Shown here one piece after another: positions 16,850-25,459 of a stretch of 64,000 nucleotides of DNA. The translations under genes were made by a program, and so were the position numbers. This DNA comes from HGM11416 sp964532155. GTDB lineage: Bacteria; Bacillota; Clostridia; Christensenellales; Borkfalkiaceae. The notes beneath the pieces were generated by a model. That model had not been told where the DNA came from and did not search any database. It saw only the letters and a list, made by a program, of their open reading frames with translations. The first letter of the stretch is position 1; each line of letters opens with the position of its first letter. The stretch covers positions 14,381 through 78,380 of the forward strand of contig CAZHGN010000003.1 in NCBI GenBank assembly GCA_964532155.1, written 5' to 3'.

Positions 16850-19558
16850 TTATCTCTCGGTTACAAGCGAAAGGTTCCACATTTCGTTCGTAAGTCCCAT
16901 AAAGGATGAAAGCTTGCTGTCCGGCGTGAAGGTGCTTACGTCGATCTTGGTTTGGTTATACGCGAATAAATCGTCTCTTTGATAGGTGGGCAGTTCGACT
17001 GCTAATTCCATTACGAGATCGAGCGCGTCGCTGTAAATCCTTGCGCGCTTGCTTTGATCGTTGGTTTTACGTGCTTCTTCTATCTTTTCGGATAATTCGT
17101 CGATTATACCTTGTTCAAAGGTATATTTGCCGCTCGTATCGTTAAGAATTTGCTTATAACCCCAGTTGAGTACGCTGGTTGCGGTCGATTCTTTGTGGTA
17201 AACCTGATACATATCGGGATCGAGGGTAGAACCCCAAGCTGCCGCCCAAACCGTAAGGTCGCCGGTAGACAACTTTTTGAGGGCGTTTGCGTCGGTCGTT
17301 ACCGTAATCTGGAAGCCGCACTTATTAAGTATTTGGCTCGATTGGAACAAGGCGTTAAACGCGGGGTGGTCGGTTTCTTCACCGGCGATCGTGAAGACGT
17401 ATTTCAATACGTCCTTACCGTTTTGATAAATACCTTCGGCGTTTAGCGTATATCCCGCGCCTTCGACGAGGCGTTTAATAAATTCTTTTTGCTGGTCTTC
17501 GCTGAGTTTTTGGCCGCCGCGAGTATAATCGATGCCGCATTCGCTAATATAATCTTTATAGACGTCGTTTGCGCTTGAAATGTTTTTAGGGATTTCGCCG
17601 CCGATAAACGGATAGTATTGGCATGTGGGCGACTTGGTTCCGTATTGACCGTTACCATAACCGGGATACGCCCAACTTGAAAGGGACATAGAGCGGTAAA
17701 TGGGGGACGCGGTAGTCTTGTAGTAGTCGACGCAAGATTGAGTGTTAATCGAGTACATAATGGCTTGTCTTACCGCGAGCGACGGAACCTTGCCCGCGTT
17801 GATACCGATATAACCGTAACCGAGCGTACGTACCGATTTGTTGCCGACTCCCTTCTCGTTAAGTTCGGAAATAGTTTCCGGCTTTGCGTTAGGTTCTGCA
17901 AAGTCTACTTCGCCGTTGTAAAGGGTGTTGGTAATCTGGTTCGTGGAAACGACTTGATAGCGAACCTTTTTAATCTTTGCCGGACCCATGCAGAAATACG
18001 GGTTTCTTTCGTAATAGATAACGCCGAGCTTATAGAAGTCGTCGGGAGTTATGTTTTCGATGCCGCCGTCTTCTTTGCTTGCGGCATAGGGGCCTGCTCC
18101 CATGGGAACGCCTACTTTGTTTCCGCCTTTAATAACTTCGTTCATAAAGGATTGCGACATAAATTCCACACCGAAGTTATTCGTAAAATCGAAAGAGGAT
18201 ATATAGTCTTTACCTTTCCAATTGCTCGAAGAATAGTAGTGCATGGGGGCTACGCCGATTGCGAAGTTCCAAATTGCCTTGGGATCGACGCCGTTTATCG
18301 TAATGGAAAGCACTTCGTTGCCGCTTTGTACTTTGCCGCTTCCGTCGTATTTAACGGGAGCGTAGGTTTTGCCGTTGACCGTGACGGGCATATCTTTGTT
18401 TGCAAACTTAATACCTTCGATATTGGGAACGACTCTATCGTTGGTCTTGGCGAATTCTTCCATCGCTTCTTTTTCGAGGTATTCTTTAAGGGTATAGGCA
18501 GTGTTCCAATAAGTCAAAATCTCTTTGATGTCGTCGGGCATTTTTTTGTCGTAAACGAGGTTGACGGCTCTTTGTTTCGCCCTTTCCTTGGCTTCTTCTT
18601 CTTTTTCGCCCGCTTGTACGTTAGACCAAGTTTTGATCTCGGCTAAATCATCGGTGAACGGTGCGCTGAGTTTTCCATCCGTCTTATTCCAAGTAATTAA
18701 ACCTTCGTTGTAAAGGAACGCTTCTTGGTCGGTCGTAAGTAAATCCTTGTGGGGTGTGCCATCCTCGTCTCTGAAAATAAAATCTTTTGCGGTATCAACC
18801 GAGTTCGAATAGTCGGTGTTAAGCTCTTCCAAGAAGAGTTCGCAAGTTTTGTTAAAATCTTTAACGACGTTTTCGCAACCATCCTTCGAAGTGTATTCTT
18901 GCAAATACCCCGCCAATCTTTCAACGGTTAAATCGGAATGTTTTTCAATAAGTTCCTCGCAAGCGGTTTTAAGTTTGCTGATTCTGCCGTTGGCGGCTTC
19001 GGAAAACTGCTTGTTAAAGTTTTCTTGTTCGCTTTCGTTATAACTTTGCGTGCGGTATGCTTTCAAACCGACGATATCCGTCGAATAAATCGTACTCGAA
19101 CCGGTGTATGCGGGATCCAAGTAAATGTAGTAGTTGAATAAAACGTCTTTAATCGTAAGATAAACGCCGTCGGAAAAGCGAATATTGTTTTTCAGAACGA
19201 AATAATAGGTGGTTTTACCGTCTTCGGTGCCGTCGGACTTTATTTCCAAATCTTTCGTAATAACGGCTTCGTTGTCGCCGTAAGTGACGTTTCCTTTTTC
19301 GTCGTTGGAAAGCATGGAAAGCTGAGTCATTCCCACGACGGAGTTATCGGGACCGGTCGACGAAAAGAAGGGGTTAAAAACCTTGTCGACCGCTTGTATG
19401 GAAAATGCCAACGGATCATTCTCGTTGTCATATGCCGTGTGTGTTTTTCCGCAAGAGGAAGACAGGCTTGTCATGACTATTACGACGACCAGAACTATAC
19501 TGACCACGCCGATAATCAACGCTAAACTTATAAAACGTTTTGATTTGCTTGAGTTCAT
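16850..19558 (-). CDS. oppA: Oligopeptide-binding lipoprotein OppA (SBP family 5)
   Basis: 902 residues, longer than the usual 530-600. Lipoprotein signal with 'SLSSSC' lipobox at about residue 35. SBP_bac_5 hallmarks are present: 'AVITKDLEIKSDGTEDGKTTYYFVLKNN'-type strand, 'IRFSDGVYLTIKDVLFNYYIY', a 'GAGPYAASKED' segment, 'RNPYFCMGPAKIKKVRYQV' and 'VRQAIMYSINTQ'. Roughly 200 acidic, helical residues are inserted between residues 150 and 400, which accounts for the extra length. It captures peptides outside the cell and hands them to OppBC. AGGAG lies 8 nt before the ATG; the gene follows the 19611-20792 lipoprotein after 52 nt with no terminator, so it probably shares that promoter. Confidence 0.93.
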   Translation of the reverse strand: MNSSKSKRFISLALIIGVVSIVLVVVIVMTSLSSSCGKTHTAYDNENDPLAFSIQAVDKVFNPFFSSTGPDNSVVGMTQLSMLSNDEKGNVTYGDNEAVITKDLEIKSDGTEDGKTTYYFVLKNNIRFSDGVYLTIKDVLFNYYIYLDPAYTGSSTIYSTDIVGLKAYRTQSYNESEQENFNKQFSEAANGRISKLKTACEELIEKHSDLTVERLAGYLQEYTSKDGCENVVKDFNKTCELFLEELNTDYSNSVDTAKDFIFRDEDGTPHKDLLTTDQEAFLYNEGLITWNKTDGKLSAPFTDDLAEIKTWSNVQAGEKEEEAKERAKQRAVNLVYDKKMPDDIKEILTYWNTAYTLKEYLEKEAMEEFAKTNDRVVPNIEGIKFANKDMPVTVNGKTYAPVKYDGSGKVQSGNEVLSITINGVDPKAIWNFAIGVAPMHYYSSSNWKGKDYISSFDFTNNFGVEFMSQSFMNEVIKGGNKVGVPMGAGPYAASKEDGGIENITPDDFYKLGVIYYERNPYFCMGPAKIKKVRYQVVSTNQITNTLYNGEVDFAEPNAKPETISELNEKGVGNKSVRTLGYGYIGINAGKVPSLAVRQAIMYSINTQSCVDYYKTTASPIYRSMSLSSWAYPGYGNGQYGTKSPTCQYYPFIGGEIPKNISSANDVYKDYISECGIDYTRGGQKLSEDQQKEFIKRLVEGAGYTLNAEGIYQNGKDVLKYVFTIAGEETDHPAFNALFQSSQILNKCGFQITVTTDANALKKLSTGDLTVWAAAWGSTLDPDMYQVYHKESTATSVLNWGYKQILNDTSGKYTFEQGIIDELSEKIEEARKTNDQSKRARIYSDALDLVMELAVELPTYQRDDLFAYNQTKIDVSTFTPDSKLSSFMGLTNEMWNLSLVTER

Positions 19559-19610
19559 TACTTTTGCTCCTATTTATGTATAAAATCCTTTTAAATTTGT
19601 TTTTGGCAGG

Positions 19611-20792
19611 TTAGTTTGTAGATTCGGTAACGCTAACTTGCAGATTGTTTTCGGTAGATTCGCTTTTGGTTATGTAGCCTTTTGAATAAACGACGAAGGT
19701 GCCGTTTTCGTTAAATCCGTCGGTCGGGAATTTTTTCACTTCGTACACCATAGATACGTTGACGTTTTCGACGGTGCTATTATTTACGTCCTTTGATAGC
19801 GGCGCGACGTAGATGTTGGTAATGGTGGACATGCCGCCGTCGATGGTTAGCTTTGCGTTTTCGAAGGTGACGTTTTTCACGGTCGCGTTTTTCAATTCGC
19901 CGAAAATCGACGCGTATACCGAATTCAAGCCCGTGCCGTTGATATCGGGGCGCAAGTCGTTTTTACTTGCCAGGTAGGGTATGGTGAAATTGGAAATTGT
20001 GTATCCGTTGCCTTCGAGTATACCGGAGTAGGATGCGACTCTGAACGCTCCGCCGCCCAAATCGATATCGTTAAGCAGGTAAATGTTTCTGCCTAAAAAA
20101 GAAGAACGCAACTGAGAAGCGGTCGATACGAGGGCGTACCTGCCTTCGATATATTTTACGTATACGTCGATTTGACAATCGGTTTCACCGCCGGGGTGCT
20201 TGTAGCCTACTATCGATTCAGTGCATTCTTTGTCTTTGTAATATCCGACTTGAACGCCGTCTTTTTCATAAACGAACGGCGTGTAGTTGCCCGGGCGATT
20301 ATTAGCCAAATTCGAAATGTCATCAAACTCGTCGTTTTCGTTCACTTCGTATACGCCGAGCGACTTAACTTCGTCGTTCTCGTCAACGTAACAAACGTTG
20401 TAGGTGTAGGAAAGGAGCGCCTTCCAACCGGCATAAAGCGTAACGCCTTGAGTGGTAACTTTGTTGTTTTCAAAATCCCATTCGTCGGAATAAACTACTC
20501 TGTCGCCGTCTTGGGTTTTGGTTTTGAACCATCCGGTAAATCTGAACCCTTCTCTTTGCACTTCCGCGCGGGAAAGCGTTTGCGGCGAATAAATAAAGTT
20601 TTGCGTGTCTTCTTCGAAATCGTAATACTGAACGATGGGTTCCGTGCAGTTCTTGTAAGAGCCGCCTTCCAGTTCGTATACGATTTTCGTTTTGCCGTCA
20701 TAACTCGAGGAGTCGTTACAGCCCGCAAAAGCTAAAACAAGCGAAACAAGCGAAACAAGAACCATCGCAATGACTAACGTTTTTCGTCTCAT
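19611..20792 (-). CDS. Lipoprotein with InlB-type and GLUG-like repeats
   Basis: 394 residues from the ATG at 20792 (MRRKTLVIAMVL), which has AAGGA about 9 nt upstream; the frame is open further upstream but without a ribosome site. Lipobox 'FAGCN' near residue 24. Residues of about 35-125 match an InlB B-repeat/Listeria-Bacteroides fold ('YELEGGSYKN', 'REGFRFTGWFKTKTQDG', 'GVTLYAGW'). The C-terminal half has a GLUG/pectate-lyase-like pattern ('YLLNDIDLGGGAFRVASYSG', 'LEGNGYTISNFTIP', 'ATVKNVTFENAKL'). These are surface-exposed adhesion-type modules. It is first in the opp transcription unit, downstream of a clear promoter at 20897-20925. Confidence 0.82.
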   Translation of the reverse strand: MRRKTLVIAMVLVSLVSLVLAFAGCNDSSSYDGKTKIVYELEGGSYKNCTEPIVQYYDFEEDTQNFIYSPQTLSRAEVQREGFRFTGWFKTKTQDGDRVVYSDEWDFENNKVTTQGVTLYAGWKALLSYTYNVCYVDENDEVKSLGVYEVNENDEFDDISNLANNRPGNYTPFVYEKDGVQVGYYKDKECTESIVGYKHPGGETDCQIDVYVKYIEGRYALVSTASQLRSSFLGRNIYLLNDIDLGGGAFRVASYSGILEGNGYTISNFTIPYLASKNDLRPDINGTGLNSVYASIFGELKNATVKNVTFENAKLTIDGGMSTITNIYVAPLSKDVNNSTVENVNVSMVYEVKKFPTDGFNENGTFVVYSKGYITKSESTENNLQVSVTESTN

Positions 20793-20875
20793 ATGTTCAA
20801 AATCCTTCGCACGTATTGTGTAAACATGCCTTTTTTGACTGATTGGTTGTGTAAAATAGCGTCGTGAAACTCTAA

Positions 20876-20891
20876 CGTTGTTTACGCAACG
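20876..20891 (-). promoter_or_regulatory. Inverted repeat at the start of the opp transcript
   Basis: CGTTG-N6-CAACG lies immediately downstream of the -10 box at 20897-20902, at or just after the expected transcription start. It could be an operator for a repressor or a 5' hairpin in the leader. No regulator gene is nearby. Confidence 0.4.
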
Positions 20892-20896
20892 AAAGA

Positions 20897-20925
20897 ATTT
20901 TATCACTATGCGAATTATTTGTCAA
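20897..20925 (-). promoter_or_regulatory. Sigma-A-type promoter for the lipoprotein-opp operon
   Basis: On the minus strand TTGACA (20920-20925) and TAAAAT (20897-20902) are separated by 17 nt, about 105 nt ahead of the ATG at 20792. Confidence 0.75.
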
Positions 20926-21038
20926 GAAATCATGTGCCGAATTGCAACTCTTTATATTATTTTTTTATAAAAACAAAATCGTTCTTTTTTTAAAAATGTT
21001 TTCTTTTCAAGAAAACAAAAAAAATAACGCCGTACGAC

Positions 21039-21138
21039 NNNNNNNNNNNNNNNNNNNNNNNNNNNNNNNNNNNNNNNNNNNNNNNNNNNNNNNNNNNNNN
21101 NNNNNNNNNNNNNNNNNNNNNNNNNNNNNNNNNNNNNN
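21039..21138. other. Assembly gap (100 N)
   Basis: Exactly 100 N, the usual placeholder for a gap of unknown size, ending directly in a heptanucleotide tandem repeat. The repeat is the likely cause of the break. True length and any missing gene are unknown. Confidence 0.98.
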
Positions 21139-21207
21139 GGAGTTTGGGGTTTGCGAGTTTAGAGTTTGGAGTGTGGAGTGCGGAGTGCGGAGTTTGGGGT
21201 TTTGGAG
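21139..21207. repeat. Heptanucleotide tandem repeat (consensus GGAGTKY)
   Basis: About nine consecutive 7-nt units read GGAGTTT, GGGGTTT, GCGAGTTT (one 8-mer), AGAGTTT, GGAGTGT, GGAGTGC, GGAGTGC, GGAGTTT, GGGGTTT. The array starts inside the assembly gap, so its full length is unknown. It lies between the opp-operon promoter and the 3' end of typA and codes for nothing credible. Confidence 0.8.
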
Positions 21208-21231
21208 GCGGCAACTGCCGCAAAAAATAAA

Positions 21232-21263
21232 ACGGTATATGCCGATAATCGACCTATACCGCG
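21232..21263 (-). terminator. Terminator of typA, loop holds dispersed motif copy A
   Basis: CGGTATA and TATACCG form a 7-bp stem; on the minus strand it is followed by TTTTATTTTTT. It lies about 80 nt beyond the typA stop. The loop contains one copy of the dispersed motif (21244-21270). Confidence 0.65.
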
Positions 21264-21270
21264 GTTTTTA
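21244..21270 (+). repeat. Dispersed motif copy A
   Basis: GATAATCGACCTATACC followed by GCGG and TTTTT. It matches the shared core of the eight-copy dispersed element and sits in and after the loop of the typA terminator hairpin. Confidence 0.6.
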
Positions 21271-21343
21271 TTCGTTTTATGTGATTTATAAAGTGGTTTT
21301 AGCCGCAGATAAATCGGCTAAAAATCAAAATTTAAATAAAGAG

Positions 21344-23167
21344 TTAGCCGTTTTTGCGACGTCTTGCCCAATCTTTCATTCGTTGCTCGTGAGAGAGTAT
21401 GCGTTTGCGAAGTCTTATGCTCTTCGGCGTAAGCTCGACGAGTTCGTCGTCGGCAATGAATTCCATGCACTGTTCCAAGCTGAGCTGCGTGGGCGTGATG
21501 AGTTTAAGCGCTTCGTCGCTTCCGCTTGCGCGGTTGTTTGTGAGTTGTTTTCTCTTGCAAACGTTGACGGCGAGGTCGTCTTCGCGTGAGTTTTCGCCGA
21601 CGATCATTCCCTCGTAAACGTCGAGACCGGGACCGACGAAAAGGGTGCAACGCTCTTGTGCGTTGAACAGTCCGTACTGAGTAGTGGTGCCGCTTTCGAA
21701 GCAAACGAGGCTGCCGCGCGTTCTCGACTGCATATCGCCCTTATACGGTTCGTACGAATCGAAAACGTGATACATAACGCCGAAGCCCTTGGTGTCGGTT
21801 AGCATTTCGCTTCTGTAACCTATAAGGCAGCGCGCCGCGATTTTAAATTCGAGGCGAGTTTCGCCGTTATCGTTTGGCGACATCGTTATGAGTTCGCCCT
21901 TTCTTTGCCCGATCTTGTTCATGACTACGCCAACGTAGTCGTCGGGTACTTCTATAACAAGTTGTTCTATCGGCTCGTAGCATTTGCCGTCGATTTCTTT
22001 GAAAATAACCTTGGGGCGCGATACCTGAAATTCGTAGCCCTCGCGGCGCATTTCTTCTATTAAAATAGAAAGATGAAGTTCGCCTCTGCCGAAGACCTCG
22101 AAAGTGTCGGTGCTTTCCGTTTCGGACACACGCATGCTGACGTTCGTTTCGACTTCTTTAAAAAGTCTTGCTCTGAGGTGGCGCGAGGTCACGAATTTGC
22201 CCTCTTTGCCTGCGAACGGACTGTTGTTTACCATAAACATCATGGAAATGGTCGGCTCGTCGATCGCAACGAAGGGCAGCGCTTCGGGCTTGTCGAGATC
22301 GCATATCGTTTCGCCTATATTGATTTTATCCAAACCGTTTATGGCGACGATATCGCCGATTCCGCCCTCGTTCACTTCTACGCGTTTTAAGCCTTCGAAC
22401 TGGTAGAGTCTTGCGACCTTGCCTTGACCGAACGTGCCGTCGGTGTGGCATACGGAAACGGGCTGACCGACGGTGATTTTGCCGCGCGTAATTTTGCCTA
22501 TGCCTATTCTTCCTACGTATTCGTCGTAGTCGATATTGCAAATAACCGTCTGCAAGGGCATATCGGGATCGCCCTCGGGGGCGGGAACTTCTTCGAGTAT
22601 CGTGTCGAGCAAGGGTGCCATATTGACGCCGTCGTCGGTAAGAGCCTTTTTAGCCCAGCCGAGTTTTGCGCTCGCATATACCGTTTTAAAGTCGAGCTGA
22701 TCGTCGTTCGCGCCGAGGTCGATGAAAAGGTCGATGATGCCGTCGACCGTCTTGTTTACGTCGCCGCCTTTGTCGATTTTGTTTATTACGACGACCGGCT
22801 TTTTGTTGAGGTTGAGCGCCTTTTTAAGAACGTATCTCGTTTGCGGCATAACGCCCTCTACGGCGTCGACGAGAAGAACTACGCCGTCGACCATAGACAG
22901 AATGCGCTCTACTTCGCCGCCGAAATCAGCGTGCCCCGGCGTGTCGATTATGTTGATTTTCGTGCCGTTATAGTGTACGGCGGTGTTTTTTGCCAAAATG
23001 GTAATTCCGCGTTCGCGCTCGAGGTCGTTGCTATCCATTACGCGGTCTTGCACGACTTCGTTTTTGCGGAATATGCCGTTTTGCTTGAGCAACGCGTCGA
23101 CGAGCGTTGTTTTGCCGTGGTCGACGTGGGCAATGATCGCAATGTTTCTTACGTCCGTTCTTTTCAT
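21344..23167 (-). CDS. typA: Ribosome-associated translational GTPase TypA/BipA
   Basis: 607 residues, normal for the family. G1 AHVDHGKTT at about 13-21, effector 'RERGITILAKNT', G3 DTPGHAD and G4 NKID are all present. They are followed by EF-Tu domain 2, two EF-G-like domains and the BipA-specific C-terminal domain ending in a basic helix (KRILSHEQRMKDWARRRKNG). TypA assists 50S assembly and stress or low-temperature growth in many bacteria. The gene stands alone with its own perfect promoter. Confidence 0.97.
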   Translation of the reverse strand: MKRTDVRNIAIIAHVDHGKTTLVDALLKQNGIFRKNEVVQDRVMDSNDLERERGITILAKNTAVHYNGTKINIIDTPGHADFGGEVERILSMVDGVVLLVDAVEGVMPQTRYVLKKALNLNKKPVVVINKIDKGGDVNKTVDGIIDLFIDLGANDDQLDFKTVYASAKLGWAKKALTDDGVNMAPLLDTILEEVPAPEGDPDMPLQTVICNIDYDEYVGRIGIGKITRGKITVGQPVSVCHTDGTFGQGKVARLYQFEGLKRVEVNEGGIGDIVAINGLDKINIGETICDLDKPEALPFVAIDEPTISMMFMVNNSPFAGKEGKFVTSRHLRARLFKEVETNVSMRVSETESTDTFEVFGRGELHLSILIEEMRREGYEFQVSRPKVIFKEIDGKCYEPIEQLVIEVPDDYVGVVMNKIGQRKGELITMSPNDNGETRLEFKIAARCLIGYRSEMLTDTKGFGVMYHVFDSYEPYKGDMQSRTRGSLVCFESGTTTQYGLFNAQERCTLFVGPGLDVYEGMIVGENSREDDLAVNVCKRKQLTNNRASGSDEALKLITPTQLSLEQCMEFIADDELVELTPKSIRLRKRILSHEQRMKDWARRRKNG

Positions 23168-23235
23168 GTGTTTATTCTCGCTTTCGCCCGACGCTCTTGC
23201 GCAGTGGCGTATTTCGTAATCTATTCAACCGAATA

Positions 23236-23264
23236 ATTATATAATCGCGCGGGCGTTATGTCAA
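23236..23264 (-). promoter_or_regulatory. typA promoter
   Basis: Minus-strand TTGACA (23259-23264), 17-nt spacer, TATAAT (23236-23241): a consensus vegetative promoter about 70 nt ahead of the typA ATG. Confidence 0.85.
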
Positions 23265-23280
23265 ATATTTTTCGGGCGGT

Positions 23281-23332
23281 GAAAATATTTTGCTTGTATT
23301 TTGCTCATGGGGCGTCGAAAATATTTTGCTTG
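23281..23332 (+). repeat. 16-bp direct repeat between typA and the thioesterase gene
   Basis: GAAAATATTTTGCTTG occurs at 23281-23296 and again at 23317-23332, 36 bp apart in the divergent intergenic region. The rest of 23168-23469 holds the typA promoter and no gene. The copies could be binding sites or a small duplication. Confidence 0.5.
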
Positions 23333-23469
23333 CCCCTTACTTGTGCGTTGTCGGTCGTTTTTCTGCCAAAATCAACGATTTTTTTCTTTTTGTGCCTTTT
23401 GCGGTAGACTAACGGGCGGTTTAAGTGTTAAAATCATGTTGCGGCAATCATCCGCGGGAGGCTTCAAAT

Positions 23470-24216
23470 ATGGCTTTTGACAAGATAAAGGGCAACGGAA
23501 CGGCTAACGAGTTTTGGCTCGATATGCGCGTAACCGACAATCAAACGGGCAGTCTGCACGGCTTAAAACCGACCGGCGTGCTCGATATATTTCAAACGGC
23601 GGCAGGCATTCACGCCGAAAAACTCGGCATTTCAATGCAAAAACTTATGGAAAAGGGGCAATGCTGGGTGCTTGAATCGGTGTGCTACAAACGCTTGAAT
23701 AGGGTAGACTTGCATTCCGCAGTGCACGTTCGCACTCGGTTTGCCGATCCCGGTCGGCTGTTTTGCGTAAGGGATTACCTCGTGACGGACGGCAACGGCA
23801 ACGAGCTTATCGTCGGTTATTCGCGTTGGCTTATTATGGATTTGCAAACGCGGAAGCCTTTGCCCGATGCGGTCGATTACGGCAGCGGCGGCGCGTTCGA
23901 GCCGTGCGTTCACGAAAAAATCAGGAAAAACTCGGACGGCGCCGAGCGGCTCGGCGAATACCGCGTAAGGCGGTCGGATCTCGATATCGTCGGGCACTTG
24001 AACAACACGCGCTACGCCGACGTTATTTTCGAGTTTTTTCCGACCGATTTGGAATGCTTGCAAATAGACTACGTTAAGGAGTGCCGTTACGGCGACGTTA
24101 TGGAAATCTTCTCGGCAAAAGAAGACGGTTTCGTTTTCGTAGAAGGGCGTTGCGGTGGAGAGCGGCGTTTTATCGCGCGGCTTAAAACGGCGGATGAAAC
24201 GCTCGATAAGGTTTAA
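23470..24216 (+). CDS. Acyl-ACP thioesterase (FatA/FatB type)
   Basis: 248 residues from the ATG at 23470, chosen because GGGAGG lies 8 nt upstream (an earlier in-frame GTG at 23425 has none). Two hot-dog domains are apparent. The first contains 'GVLDIFQTAAGIHAEKLGI' and 'QCWVLESVCYK'; the second contains 'DLDIVGHLNNTRYADVIF', the Asn/His segment that carries catalytic residues in bacterial acyl-ACP thioesterases. It hydrolyses acyl-ACP to free fatty acid, setting chain length or releasing fatty acids. It is followed by sigG, with which it has no obvious functional tie. Confidence 0.88.
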   Translation: MAFDKIKGNGTANEFWLDMRVTDNQTGSLHGLKPTGVLDIFQTAAGIHAEKLGISMQKLMEKGQCWVLESVCYKRLNRVDLHSAVHVRTRFADPGRLFCVRDYLVTDGNGNELIVGYSRWLIMDLQTRKPLPDAVDYGSGGAFEPCVHEKIRKNSDGAERLGEYRVRRSDLDIVGHLNNTRYADVIFEFFPTDLECLQIDYVKECRYGDVMEIFSAKEDGFVFVEGRCGGERRFIARLKTADETLDKV

Positions 24217-24263
24217 TTTTTTTAGTGCCGATATAAAGGAGAAAACCGAAAAAATCGTTTAAC

Positions 24264-24291
24264 GCATAAAAAACGATAAATTGGCAAAACT
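24264..24291 (+). promoter_or_regulatory. Candidate sigma-F-type promoter for sigG
   Basis: GCATA at 24264-24268 and GGCAAAACT at 24283-24291 (fits GGnnAnAnT) with a 14-nt spacer, 82 nt ahead of the sigG ATG. sigma-F consensus is GYATA and GGnnAnAnT with about 15-16 nt between, so the spacer is slightly short. In Bacillus the sigG gene is sigma-F dependent, which makes the site plausible. Confidence 0.45.
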
Positions 24292-24294
24292 ATC

Positions 24295-24322
24295 GATATT
24301 CGACCTATAGCCCGCTATTTTT
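24295..24322 (+). repeat. Dispersed motif copy B
   Basis: GATATTCGACCTATAGCCCG followed by CTATTTTT, between the thioesterase and sigG, just downstream of the putative sigma-F -10 element. Confidence 0.7.
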
Positions 24323-24372
24323 CGAAAAACTCTGCTTACATACCGCGCTTTTTCGGTGCGGACGGAGGAATT

Positions 24373-25143
24373 ATGACGGGTAGAGTAAGCGTTGTCGGAA
24401 TGGATACGGGCAGCCTAAAACAGCTTGGCAGAAAGAGAAGCGAAGAGCTTATGCTTAAAATCAAAGCCGGCGACGAGAATGCTAAAAACGAATTTATATT
24501 GGGTAACTTAAAGCTTGTGCTTTCCATAATCAAGCGTTTTCAAAGTTCTAAGGTTTCCGCCGACGACATGTTTCAGTCGGGGTGCATAGGGCTTATAAAG
24601 GCGGTCGATAACTTCGACGTTACGCTCGGCGTGTGCTTTTCCACCTATGCCGTGCCGATGATAATCGGCGAAATAAAACGCGTTCTTCGCTGTACGAACG
24701 GTCTTCGCGTGCCGCGGAGCATAAGGGATTCGGCTTTTACCGCGCTCAGGGTTAGGTCGGAGCTCGAATGCGACGGCAAGGAAGCTACCGTTGCGGAGAT
24801 CGCGGAGCGCATGCAGGTCGAGGAGCGCGAGGTCGTTTACGCTCTCGACGCTATTGCCGACACTGCGTCCATTTACGATCCGGTCTATAATAAATCGGGC
24901 GATACGATAGAACTTCTCGACCAACTCGGCGACGAGGAGAATACCGACGAAAAGTGGACGGAGCACGTCGCTCTCGAAAAGGCGCTTGCAACGCTTTCCG
25001 AACGAGAGCGAAAAATCGTGCGGCTTAGGTATTACGAGGGCAAAACTCAAACGGAAATTTCAAGCGAGGTCGGGCTTTCGCAAGCGCAAGTTTCTCGCAT
25101 AGAAAAAGGCGCGTTAAGCCGCATTAAGGCGTGCATATCTTAA
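24373..25143 (+). CDS. sigG: Sporulation sigma factor, SigG type
   Basis: 256 residues with GGAGGAATT ahead of the ATG. The N-terminus 'VSVVGMDTGSLKQL' matches the sigma-G-specific 'VEICGVDTSKL' peptide. Region 2 ('NLKLVLSIIKRF', 'DDMFQSGCIGLIKAVDNFD', 'FSTYAVPMIIGEIKR'), region 3 ('LRVPRSIRDSAF') and region 4 ('LSERERKIVRLRYYEGKTQT', 'VGLSQAQVSRIEKGAL') are complete. It directs RNA polymerase to late forespore genes. Unlike the usual spoIIGA-sigE-sigG arrangement it stands alone between a thioesterase gene and pyk. It supports endospore formation or a sporulating ancestry. Confidence 0.92.
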   Translation: MTGRVSVVGMDTGSLKQLGRKRSEELMLKIKAGDENAKNEFILGNLKLVLSIIKRFQSSKVSADDMFQSGCIGLIKAVDNFDVTLGVCFSTYAVPMIIGEIKRVLRCTNGLRVPRSIRDSAFTALRVRSELECDGKEATVAEIAERMQVEEREVVYALDAIADTASIYDPVYNKSGDTIELLDQLGDEENTDEKWTEHVALEKALATLSERERKIVRLRYYEGKTQTEISSEVGLSQAQVSRIEKGALSRIKACIS

Positions 25144-25256
25144 CGGTTGAATAAGCTTAATAAAGCGCGTTAATAGAATTAATACTTTTACGCGTATGCT
25201 ATCGTGAAGTCGTTTTTTTAGCTAATATATGGGGCATGTGCGACCTTGAAATAGCC

Positions 25257-25285
25257 GATAACGGGCTTATAGCCCCTTGTTTGTG
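25257..25285 (+). repeat. Dispersed motif copy C
   Basis: GATAACGGGCTTATAGCCCC at 25257-25276 is identical over 20 nt to the reverse complement of copy E (41634-41653) 16 kb away. It contains the short palindrome GGGCTTATAGCCC and is followed by TTGTTTGTG. It lies between sigG and the pyk promoter. Confidence 0.85.
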
Positions 25286-25362
25286 CCGATTATTTAAAAT
25301 TTTCAGGCAAAAAAGGAAAATAATAAACCGAAAAGGTATTTTTGGCGGTGGCGGTAAAACGC

Positions 25363-25391
25363 TTGCAAAAAATACGATTAAAATATATAAT
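25363..25391 (+). promoter_or_regulatory. pyk promoter
   Basis: TTGCAA (25363-25368), 17-nt spacer, TATAAT (25386-25391), about 70 nt ahead of the pyk ATG. Apart from this and dispersed motif copy C, 25144-25459 holds no credible gene. Confidence 0.75.
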
Positions 25392-25459
25392 AGTCAAGAA
25401 ATATATTTTGAAAGCGATCGGCACTTGCTCGATTGCTTTTTACACGCAAGGTGAAAGAT

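Noticed and set aside
21139..21207. Heptamer array considered as a CRISPR or telomere-like repeat
   Set aside because: Units are 7 nt without spacers and degenerate; no cas genes are present.
23168..23469. Divergent strand switch at about 23.3 kb as a replication origin
   Set aside because: No DnaA-box cluster or dnaA/dnaN neighbours; it is just the divergent promoter region of typA and the thioesterase gene.
25236..25454. Short plus-strand ORF of 72 codons before pyk
   Set aside because: It runs through dispersed motif copy C and the pyk promoter, has no ribosome site and a low-complexity product.
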